From the NCBI GenBank assembly GCA_933228765.1, contig OW121775.1, positions 11,943,114 through 12,007,113 on the forward strand: DNA of 64,000 nt, read 5' to 3'. The DNA is from Miltochrista miniata. Taxonomy: Eukaryota > Arthropoda > Insecta > Lepidoptera > Erebidae. A model generated the notes under the pieces. It made no database searches, was not told where the DNA came from, and saw only the letters and a list, made by a program, of their open reading frames with translations. Positions 41,925-51,650 of this stretch are shown here, piece by piece (the first letter of the stretch is position 1; the number at the start of each line of letters is the position of its first letter). The position numbers and the translations under genes are program-made.

Positions 41925-42130
41925 CTAATATTATAAATGCTAAAGTTTGTGAGTGTGGATGGTTGTTACTCTTTCATGCTCAAACAGATGAACAAACCGG
42001 GCTAAATTTGGTACAGAGATACATTATAGTCTGGAATAACACATAGGCTACTTTATATCCCGGGAATAAGTTCCCACGGGAAGCGGGAACGGGAACAAAT
42101 TTTACGCTGGCGAAGCTGCAGGCATCATCT
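41925..42130 (+). repeat. dispersed retroposon copy
   Basis: TACTAATATTATAAATGCTA AAGTTTG to GAAGCTGCAGGCATCATCTAGTAC, just upstream (in gene sense) of the exon at 41792. Confidence 0.65.
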
Positions 42131-42247
42131 AGTACTAATAAATAGGTGACCGTCGGTTGTGACTAATGCTGCCTTTTACGCTGGCGAAGCTGCAGGCATC
42201 ATCTAGTACTAATAAATAGGTGACCGTCGGTTGTGACTAATGCTGCC
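42100..42247. repeat. perfect 74-bp tandem duplication
   Basis: TTTTACGCTGGCGAAGCTGC… GACTAATGCTGCC is repeated without a difference at 42100-42173 and 42174-42247. It starts inside the retroposon end and includes unique flank. Confidence 0.9.
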
Positions 42248-42339
42248 ATTTACAATTGGATAAAAATCATGGCAGATCGTGAAACTATTCCGGATTTAAT
42301 GTTTTAAGTCAGGACAAACGAACAATTTACTTAAAATCC

Positions 42340-42555
42340 CTACTAATATTATAAATGCGAAAGTAACTCTGTCTGTCTGTCTGTTACGGTTTCACGCCTA
42401 AACGGCTGGAGCGATTGAGATGAAATTTGGTATAGGGATAGTTCGAGGCCTAGGGAAGGACATAGGCTACTTTTTAACCGACTGCGCAAAATGAGGATTA
42501 TGATTTTACGCGATAACGACTTCTACGCGGTCGAAGCCGCGGGGAACAGCTAATA
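42340..42555 (+). repeat. dispersed retroposon variant (CTGTCTGTCTGTTACGG type)
   Basis: CCTACTAATATTATAAATGC GAAAGTAACTCTGTCTG to CGCGGTCGAAGCCGCGGGGAACAGCTA. Confidence 0.65.
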
Positions 42556-42559
42556 CCAG

Positions 42560-44000
42560 AAGATATTGGTTATGAATATGTATTGACCGTGAATACAAGT
42601 TATTTTAGGTAATAATTGATCGAATAAATGAAGTAGGTATCATTCATTCTGTACAATCAATTTGTCATAAAAAGCATACAGTGGAATTATGATGTTGTAC
42701 AATACCATGAAATAGAAAGAGAACTAAGTATTTGAAAAATAATATATCTGGCTGACATTGGGCACAAAAAGTATTATGCATATTGCATATCAATATGGCA
42801 GGACTAGAGATTGTAATGGGCTCAGGAGATGGTCATTATAGGCTCAGGAGATGGTCCAGCGACTGTCAATATCATGTGTACATACATGTTGATGCACACT
42901 GAAGCTACATTTATTCATTTTATCAGACTTTTCAAGTACATATTGACCATGTTGGGAGTCCATAAAACTAAAGGAAGCAAATACTGAAACCCAAAGTGAG
43001 TAATGGAATGCACCCGTGCTATTCTTTGTCACTTACACTAGCAGCCGCACTAGTTCAGATACTACCGGTCACTCCAACAAGTTTGTTTCTTCACTGACCA
43101 CAACCTGGTATGGTGGTTTTCCTTCATAAGCCTGGACCAATCATAAACAACGAAGTTATTCTATTACAAATACTAAAAAATATTCCTGAAGAGCAAAACT
43201 ACTAGATGTTATAAATGTTGTTCTGCTTGAATTTTCCTAATCACGGAGTAAATAATGCAATGTGGAAAAGAAACCGTACCAGAATCATTTGGGATTGTAA
43301 ATGATTCTGGTAGATACAATTGAAGAACAAAATATCTCTACTGTTCATATTCTCCTTCCTGTGGGTTTAAAGGCGACTAGGAATATTATCACAAAAGTAC
43401 CCATTTAACGAAGCCTACATCCAGCAAATGACTGCCACGGGCTGATTTGATTGACCCATTACATAGAGAAGGAAATTTCATAATAAATCGAAATACCAAA
43501 AAATGCAAGCGTGGGATACCTAGTAAGACCAAAAATACCCGCTAAATAGGAATTGTTTGATCTCTCAGTAGCCCTATGCTTAGCAGTAGGCATTAGGTCA
43601 GCTGAGCTGAGAAGATTGAAATAAACTTTTTTTTTTATATTAAGCTCTCCAAATTGATGTCACCACCAGCCTGATGGAAAACCATGGCGCATCTAGCCAT
43701 TGGGGCTCACTTCTGACAGTGGTCCTCAAGTTGGCGGCCTTGTGATGTGCCTCTTCACTCTCCTCTTAAAGAAGCCAGGATTGTAAGATACAAAATATAA
43801 GTACAATACCTACTATTCCGAAGAAACAATTATTTGCTTAATTAACTGAAAAAAAGGTGTTCACTGGATCTTTAGATTCATTAATATCTGAGATTCTTGT
43901 TACACTTGCTTCCATGCATGCACGCACTTGCATCTAGATTCAATAATACTACAAATATCAAATTTGTAAAGATGTTTAAATATATTTCTAGTTGAAAATT
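42560..44000. other. upstream of the placed exons, no recognised feature
   Basis: Only short frames, AT-rich DNA and a polyT at 43629. I could not place an exon here, although a missing 5' lgs exon would be expected somewhere above 41792. Confidence 0.4.
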
Positions 44001-44131
44001 GCCACCAAGATAGATTATAGTCTGGAATAACACATAGGCTACTTTTTATCCCTGGAAATATGTTCTCATGGGATGTGGGAAATGGGCACAGAAATCCACG
44101 CAAGTGATGTTGCGGGCATCACCTAGTTCAA

Positions 44132-44268
44132 TGTAAATTATAGTGACCGACCGAAGTTTCGGTTTCGGTTTCGGTTTCGGCCAGTTTCGGCCAAAAAATC
44201 AAGTTTCGGCCGCAGTTTCGGTTTCGGCCAAAATGGGCCGAAACTTTCGGCCGGGCCGAAACTCACGT
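44132..44268. repeat. TTTCGG-rich MITE copy interrupted by the next element
   Basis: GACCGACCGAAGTTTCGGTT … GCCGAAACTCACGTGTTCATGA; TTTCGG recurs many times. The flank resumes after 45236 (ATTTCGAGTGCC). Confidence 0.6.
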
Positions 44269-44276
44269 GTTCATGA

Positions 44277-45228
44277 GGTATACCGTCACAATACCAGAAA
44301 TCATAATACCTTTACTTAAAATGCCCGAGCCCAAAATACCCGAAATCGAAATATCAATATTCAAAAGGCAAATAATTATAATATAAATAATTTAAAATGC
44401 CTTACGATCGAATAACCGAAACCCAAAAAATAAATTTATCAAATACCTTATCCTAAAATGTTCAAACACAAAATACCTTTTTTTTTAACATGATTTAAAT
44501 CCTACATGGATGCTATATATCTGTGAATGGTTAACACCCCGACTCAGAGTATCCCGACTCGGATGGGTTAGGTTAGAAGACTAAGGCGGGAGCGAAGCGA
44601 AGCGGAGCTCCCGCCTTAGCCTTCGTGGTTATTTTTTTTTTTATTTTTCGTTAGCCCACTGTAGTACTTTTGTAACTCTGAATCAAAGTGTTTTAGTGAG
44701 GTAAATCCTACATGGATACTATGCCGGACTCCTACCGACTAGAAACCACACGTATCCTACATAACAGCCTACAGTTGGGAGCCCCGGGTAAGCCCTCAGA
44801 AGGATACCCAAGGACCAACAGACCTACGGCTACGCTACAACTGCGGCTTCACTTAGGTTATGTAAATAAGTTAAATAAGGTAGGTTATGGTTTTTTTTTA
44901 TTCCAAGCACAAGATTGTATAATTGTCCCTTAAATTTTGGTGAATGAAATTATTATAGAAAAGACAATATATAAATATGTGTTACATTCCACGCAGTTAT
45001 GACAGTGACACATTGTATTCTATTTTCGGTATTTTAAATTAAGGTTATTTGAAAATTTGTATTTTGAATTCTGATATAATGATTATTTGTATTTTAAATT
45101 TAGACATTTTACGGTAAGGTGTTCTGAAATAAGGTATTTTAAATGTTAAGGTATTTCGAATTCGGGTATTTTGGTCTAATGCATTTTAAGTAAAGGCATT
45201 TTGATTTCTGGTATTTTAATATATAACC
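44277..45228. mobile_element. 952-bp element with long inverted arms and 8-bp duplications
   Basis: GTTCATGA lies at 44269-44276 and 45229-45236. Arms: AATACCAGAAATCATAATAC CTTTACTTAAAATGC (44291 on) and the complement GCATTTTAAGTAAAGGCATT TTGATTTCTGGTATT (45181-45215), continuing as decayed AATACC/GGTATT repeats for nearly 200 bases. Ends GGTATACC…/…ATATAACC. 8-bp duplications fit hAT or P/Merlin-type elements; the superfamily is unsure. An R1 tail lies inside. Confidence 0.75.
44697..44865 (-). mobile_element. R1-clade 3' tail inside the 952-bp element
   Basis: GTGAGGTAAATCCTACATGG ATACTATGCCGGACTCC … AGCCCCGGGTAAGCCCTCAG. A second short piece (TAAATCCTACATGGATGCTA T) at 44492-44516 may be its duplicated end. 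Confidence 0.6.
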
Positions 45229-46069
45229 GTTCATGAATTTCGAGTGCCTGGCTCTACTTATGACGTGGTTGGGGTCAGCCCAACCAGTAAATATGTTACT
45301 AACCAAAGATTTACAGATTTACAATGGACTTGCAATCAATAGTTTTAATAATACAATTTTTACGTAATCCTAAAACGGTGATCCAGGACATTACATAACC
45401 CATTACCCCTTTGTTGTCAGTTTCATTGACTTAGTTGGTCGTCTGCCTGTCTGTCAGCAGGCTGTAACTCATGCACCGCGATAGTTAGACAGTTATTTTT
45501 TTACAGATGTTGTATTTCTGTTGCCGCTATAGCAAAAATAATAGAAATAGACAAATTAATAATATTAAAGGGGGCAAGGGGGCCTCCCATACAATATACG
45601 TGATTTTTTGCCGCTTTTCTTGTACTACTACTGTTTCGTGCGCTAGTTCGACAAACTTGTTGTCCAGTTTTAGAATGTAAGAAATACTTCTAGAATGTAA
45701 CTAAAACCAGCCAAGAGCTAGTAGTAGGGCACCGTGTGGTTTTAGTCGGTAGGAGTTCGCAATAGCATCTATGAGTAATTCCACTCATCTTTAGGTGGAG
45801 ATATTTCTAAAATGAACACTTGAAAAGATTTATACCGTTGATTGATGGCACTTGATGGAACTTGCTTTGTTGGTGGAACTTGGTTATTTTTTCAATAGGT
45901 TCACTATTGGAAAAATAACCGGCTAAGTGCGAGTCGAACTCTCGCACGGAGGGGTTAAAGCGGGACCCAAAAACGAGACATGAGGCCTAGCCGTCCGTCT
46001 GTCTGTTAGTCACGAGGTTGTATCGCTGGAACTGTGCCAGAAAGAGGCCTAAAATTTCACTGTACAGTA

Positions 46070-47135
46070 GTCCTACCGACCAAAAAACCACGCGTATCCT
46101 ACCTACCAGCCCATGGTTGGGAGCTCCGAGTATGCCCTTGAAATGATGCATACTGCAGCCGCATCTTTGGGTGGTTGTTTAGTTGTTATCCCGCTTCTTG
46201 AGGGGGACGTGCATGAATCTCTCACGTCACGCTATCGTCTAAGGCCTGCTTCTGTAAGGACGGTGAGCAGCCCCGTCAACGTCCTCAGGCCCCCGGTCAT
46301 GGAGGCTGATAGTATGGGGCGCCGCCGCAGACTGTGAAACTCGGGTGGGAGAGTTCTCTCTCGCTTCCTCCCCACCGCCTCTTTCACAAGCTTGACCTGC
46401 TCACAGGAAGAGGCCTATGGCCGCGCTCCAGCGCCTCCTTGCGCCATTTAAACAATGACGCAAGGGCCCTCGCTTTCTCGGTCCCATAGATAGATCCCGG
46501 CTAGAAGGCATGCCGCCTCAACTGAGATCGTGCGCCTTCTGCGGGCTAAGCAATCTAGCTGCATTGCTGGCTATCAGGATCTCCGTCCATACGGGGGCCC
46601 CGTTTAGGGCCATGCTCCGCACAATCCCAAGGTACAGTCTCCTGCAGGGAGCGTTGGGGCTCCTGATATTGGGCAACAACCACGAGAGTGCGGCTGATGC
46701 CCCCCTCCCTCAGCTATGGGACCAAACTTCGGAAGTGGTATCGGAAGTTCCACCAGCTATCGAGTACAAGCCCCAGATACGTCATCGAGAGCTTGATGCC
46801 GATGCTGACGCCCTCTATATGTAAGCGCAGGTGGCCTTTTTTTAACGTTACGCTGACACCTCTGAGCAACGGATCACGCAGCACCCAATCGTAACCGATG
46901 TTCCACAGAAGCGGTCCTAAGGCCAATCCCCATGGAACACCGAGCGACACATCTCACCGTCCCTGCCCTAGCCAGCTCGGGTAAGTTATGGCCCTCTCGG
47001 AAAGATAGGCCCCGACAATTCGACGGAAGTTTGGAGGCATTCCATGGTAAATAAGCGCCTCCCAAGCGCAGCTCCAGGGCAAGGTGTTGAAAGCGTTTTC
47101 GATGTCAAGAGACACTGCCACCACCACCTCACCCT
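46070..47135 (-). pseudogene. decayed R1-clade ORF2 and 3' UTR
   Basis: On the minus strand an RT segment reads VSLDIENAFNTLPWSCAWEA, LIYHGMPPNFRRIVGAYLSE, then GVPWGLALGPLLWNIGYDWV LRDPLL (usual GVPQGSVLGP). The YADD region is deleted. Downstream come a C-terminal fragment and the UTR to 46070. All frames are broken. Confidence 0.7.
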
Positions 47136-47274
47136 GTTCCGTTGCCGCTATAACAAAAAATATCCACTAAAATCAGAAAGAAACATCCACACAACAAACA
47201 TAATTTTTGTACCGGCACCCTCTGTGCGGGAATCCGACTCGCACTTGACTGTTTTATTTTTTTGTTCAATATGA

Positions 47275-47390
47275 ACACGTGAGTTTCGGTTTCGGTTTCA
47301 GTTTCGGCCGAAACTGACCCTGGGGCCGAAAGTTCGGTTTCGGTTTCGGTTTCGGCTGGAAAACCAGTTTCGGTCGGACACTAGTAAATT
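47275..47390. repeat. TTTCGG-rich MITE copy
   Basis: ACACGTGAGTTTCGGTTTCG … CCAGTTTCGGTCGGACACTA GT, the cleanest of three copies. Confidence 0.6.
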
Positions 47391-47639
47391 ATTAAGAATT
47401 TACATTTGCCTACATTATGCAACCTACGAGTGAATTATGTTATGCATAAACTGACCATTTATTTTTGATCTCAAAACGGGACATAAGTTTTTAGACCCCA
47501 GTTAGCAGGTTAACAATTAAAATAAACATAACTTCATAATTTAGAAAAAAAACCGGTCAAGTGCGAGTCGGATTTGCGCACAAAGGGTTCCGAACCAAAA
47601 AACGGCAAAAAAAAACTATTCTATGGGATGCCCCCAATT

Positions 47640-48475
47640 TTTATACCACTAAGGTGACAAGCAAAGTGTGAGGACGAACACCATGTCCATGGCGAGCGGT
47701 GCGATGATAGAAAGTAGCCGTGGGCATCATATTAAACAATTCTTCAGAAAACAAACCATTGTACAGGCGGTAGAACACGCACATAGTCTGTCTCTCCTGT
47801 CGCGAAGTGGTTCCACACCACCTACAAGCATGGGATCCTTGACACCTCTCATGGCTTGCTTTTGCACCGAGTCGACCGGTCGAAACTGATATTCAGTTGC
47901 CCCCGCCCAAAGGTGACAGCAGTACCTACTCCTTGTGCGGCCGCACTTGCGACTTAGAGAGTAGCCGTGCTTGCGCCGCAGTAAAGCACACCGAGCATCC
48001 TGGACGCCAGCCTGGCCTTGTTCTCCAAATGATTTCGGAACTTAACGTCATTGAGGATGTCAACAGCACCTAGATATCTATACTGTCAGAGATGGGGAGA
48101 GAGATGTGCCTTGAAATTGTGGCGCTACAGTAAATCGGTTTTTTTTTGCGGTGAATACACAAACGTGTGTCTTAGTAGGGTTGCATTGAACAAGATTTTG
48201 TTTACCCACATCGGACACTCTGGTAAGAGTACTCTCTATTAAAGACACAAGTTTTCAACGACGGTCTTGATGCTTCTACCAGCCAGAAAGCTAGACACCC
48301 CACTACTGAAACTCTCGGGCAGTCCATAGGAAGGCAGTTTCGTAAGAAGACCACGGTGCCAGATCCGGTCAAAGGCCTTAGAGATGTCGAGTACTCACTG
48401 CTAGAGCTTCACTCTTACTTAAGGGGTCGTCCTACCCCATGTTTACCAAGCTGCAAGCTCAAGAACTCGGTTGCT
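47640..48475 (-). pseudogene. decayed Jockey-like ORF2 3' fragment
   Basis: Minus-strand text matches the copy at 53880-54330 (KFRNHLENKARLASRMLGVL, CCHLWAGATEYQ, TATFYHRTARHGHGV) with deletions and stops. It ends near TACCACTAAGGTGACAAGCA, the 3' UTR end with a deletion. Confidence 0.65.
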
Positions 48476-48515
48476 CGTTCGGCCATCGGTTGTTCTACAT
48501 AATGTGACTAATCCA

Positions 48516-48749
48516 CTAACACTTCAAAACGCATACTCTGCAAACTATGTCGACCACAGTGGTTCTCTGATGGATAACATTGTTTCGGATTTTATCCCTC
48601 GGAAACACCCCAAACATAGTTCGATCCATTGCTCGCTGCGCAACTTTAAGGGTATGGACTAGTCCCACTGTAAGTTTCCACAGCTCGGCACCATAGGTAA
48701 TAATTGGTCGTTTGCTCAATAAATGGTTACTTTTCTTGTGTGTTGACAT
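48516..48749 (-). pseudogene. RTE/Jockey-type LINE C-terminal fragment
   Basis: LLSKRPIITYGAELWKLTVG LVHTLKVAQRAMDRTMFGVF PRDKIRNNVIHQRTTVVDI is the region after RT seen in many LINEs (YG.E.W.L…QR.M.R…G…RD.IRN..I). It is a different family from the neighbours. Confidence 0.65.
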
Positions 48750-48879
48750 TAAATGAAAACTTGCGTTTCGGCATTATCTAAAAGTAAAATTCCAAAACAA
48801 TAGAAAACTTCAATTTAGTTATCAGTTTACCACTAAACTACTTCACGAATTTTACGCAAAAACAAAACAATAGTATAGC

Positions 48880-49070
48880 TAGTGAACACACGGACGGGCT
48901 CTAAATTCCCCGACCGCCCATGTCACATGAGCAACGAAATTAAAAAAAAATCGCAATGTGTCGGAAAACGGGACAATTTAGCGTCCCGGCGCTATGTTCG
49001 GGGACAACGGGACAAGGAACCGAGAAACGGGACAGTCCCGTTCAAAACGGGACGTATGGTCAGTTTAGTT
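48880..49070. repeat. ACGGGAC-rich MITE-like repeat
   Basis: AACGGGAC/GTCCCG motifs recur (48963 to 49055), with GAACACACGGACGGGCTCTA AATTCCCCG on the left and GGGACGTATGGTCAG on the right. Ends were not proved. Confidence 0.4.
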
Positions 49071-49089
49071 ATGCATAACTAATCAAAAC

Positions 49090-50559
49090 GCAGAGTGGAA
49101 ATAATTAAGGTTTTTATTACACTAGCAAGAGATTTTATTTATTGATTTGTGTATGTTTTAATAAATATACACGTTTGTTGTTAAAAATTACAGTGAAACA
49201 TGATTATTACATTATTAGTATTGTGTCCAAAAAACTAGCAGCATCTCCCTTAAAATAATAATATGTATGTTCTGAATTAGAATCAGGTTGAGCTTATAGG
49301 CTTAAGCTGTAACTTACAGCTTACTGACATACTAACAGATGGGTACTCATACAAGTATGATATTATTATGTGCTGCATAGTGCTAAATAGGCTTTTAAAA
49401 GAGCTATGTTCTGCAGCAGACTGTTGTAGATGGATTTCAATGAAACTTAATTAAAACAGACTATGATTAGGTTTCACTCTTCCTATTTCATGGTACCGTA
49501 AAAAACTTTTTTTAGGAATAATAGCTTCAATGATCTACTTATTCCAATAAAAAATCTTCACAGTTTAACACAGACCTAGTTTTATCTTACGTTTTGAAGG
49601 AGCATTAGAAATTTCATACTAATTATTTATCAAAAAATTTCCTAGTACCTAGTTAAAAAAAGGATAGTAAAACTTTGTTATTCGTGTCTTAAATAACATT
49701 CAAAATTAGATTCATTACAAAATTTTAGCTAGACCTTGGGATTATACATCAAAACAATGCATACATGTCATGAATAAATTAAATAATAATAAGTTGAGTA
49801 TGTATTGGTACTGTAACATCTAATGTTTGCTATTTCAAGTTATTCATTTCAATTACAATTTGATCCACAAGTTAAGATTATTAAAATGTAAATTATATAC
49901 CTTTTTCTCCAACTACTGAGGAAATATATACTCATCTACTAGAGATGAGCCCTTCTCTGTATCAAATACAGCCTCTGCCAGTTAGTGATCAAATGATATA
50001 GTACTGTGGTACTGTGATACCTCCATGTGGTACCTACTCATGCAAATCACAAACAGCACTGGATATTTGTATACATACAAACATATCCGCGCTGCGGTTT
50101 CGTCACAGGTACAATAATTGGCACATGTCCCACAAATCTACAGAACAGCACTTCACTACAAAAATGTCATTATGCTGCACCAAATGAACAAGAATTCGAG
50201 ATTTATTATAAATAGAGATCACGGAAAGCCTTGGCAGTCGGAAGGACGCCGACGGCGCAGAGTGACCCCGTCGTCATTACCGAACGTAGTTAACCATTAT
50301 TTCTTCATAATCAACTAAAGCGAGAATACGCGGCGAATTCCCATAAAAATTCCTGGCTTATTCTCCATACATAAACAATGAGATAGGTCGGAGATAGACG
50401 GGCGCGAGCACACGAAACGCACGTTTGATGTGGCTGTAATATTGCCTTGGGAACGCTATACGAATAAGATAATGCACCAGAGAAGGCGCCTTAAATTATA
50501 TTCTAACATTCGTGTGATCTAATTATGGTATAACGATGGGCATGCAGCAAGAAACAAAA
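49090..50559. other. AT-rich, largely repeat-free sequence upstream of the placed lgs exons
   Basis: No transposon ends or coding exons were recognised. The block 50200-50420 is richer in GC than its surroundings and could be 5' UTR or regulatory DNA; this is only compositional. Confidence 0.3.
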
Positions 50560-50700
50560 AATCGGGATCGCTGACATTTTTGTTTATGGTACATCGAAGA
50601 TCCAGAATCCACAAATAGCGAAATAACGTACACGATTACCGCCTCCCGACGGATTCACTAGCACTTGATAACACTAAACACTGCGTTTGTTCACATTTAT
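50560..50700 (-). promoter_or_regulatory. possible transcription start / 5' UTR of lgs
   Basis: On the minus strand the sequence GCAGTGTTTAGTGTTATCAA followed by GTGCTAGTGAATCC resembles an insect initiator (CAGTG) and the A-rich GTG-repeating 5' UTRs common in Lepidoptera. It lies in a stretch (49.1-50.8 kb) almost free of transposons, about 9 kb upstream of the first exon I can place. No splice link was established. Confidence 0.3.
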
Positions 50701-50819
50701 GTACGTTTCATCTTCAAAATATACCTGATTTATTTTAATTTGTTTCTATCAGCATTAACACAAATCACCACGCACACACAACACAACATACATATATACG
50801 TTGACAACACTAGATAGAG

Positions 50820-51650
50820 TAGATAGTTAAAACGATTATCGTAATCATTACTTTTTTAATGATTAGTCGATTATAATTTATTAATATAAATTGTACAGAC
50901 TTCATAAATTAACGATTAATAAGTAAAGCTTCTTTTTCTGCAGTTTATTAATAATATTTAACAACAAATATTACAAGTTAAAAATCAAATATTTTGAGAT
51001 CAACGCCATCAACTTCGAAATGTGTACTAAAATAGAATTTTTTATCCTTTCTTGCCCGTGGTACCACCCACCACAGGTAGGTACTACTGGTAGTGTCACA
51101 AGTAAAAAAAATACTCGTGGGACTACCTACCGCTACCAAGCGGTCCGAGTAGTACCAATGGTAATTCAATTTACACGTGGTACTACATACTCGTATGATA
51201 GGTGACATTGTCTATTAAAGTTTTACAATTTTACATTTCATTTTGACAAGAAAGGTGTCACCTTGTTAGACCCAGTTACGTCCTTAACCCTTACTTTGTA
51301 GACGGCCTGCCTACTCTGACCCTTTCACGACACATGATTTACTGTGTATCTCTTGTAGAGATGTGCAAAGCACTTCATCTTTTACCAAGACGCTACTTTT
51401 TGGATCTATTCTCCTGCCGCAGCTAGCTTAGTACGTTACTAGTTGCTCACGTACGTATTTGGGTTCTTCTCCTCACACATGAAAATATCAACAATGTCAA
51501 CACTTTTACAGCTACTCTATCCATGTTAATAAAATTACAGGGTAATCTAGTCATCTATCAGAGCCCAGCCCAATGGCTTTGACCTAGAAACTTGAAGCCC
51601 TGATATAGGAGGCTAGCGATAAGAAAGGATTTTTGGAAATTCTACCATTA
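50820..51650. other. intergenic AT-rich sequence with GTACTAC repeats
   Basis: 51050-51190 holds several GGTACCAC, GTACTAC and complementary GTAGTACC motifs suggesting a decayed palindromic element. No coding text. Confidence 0.35.
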
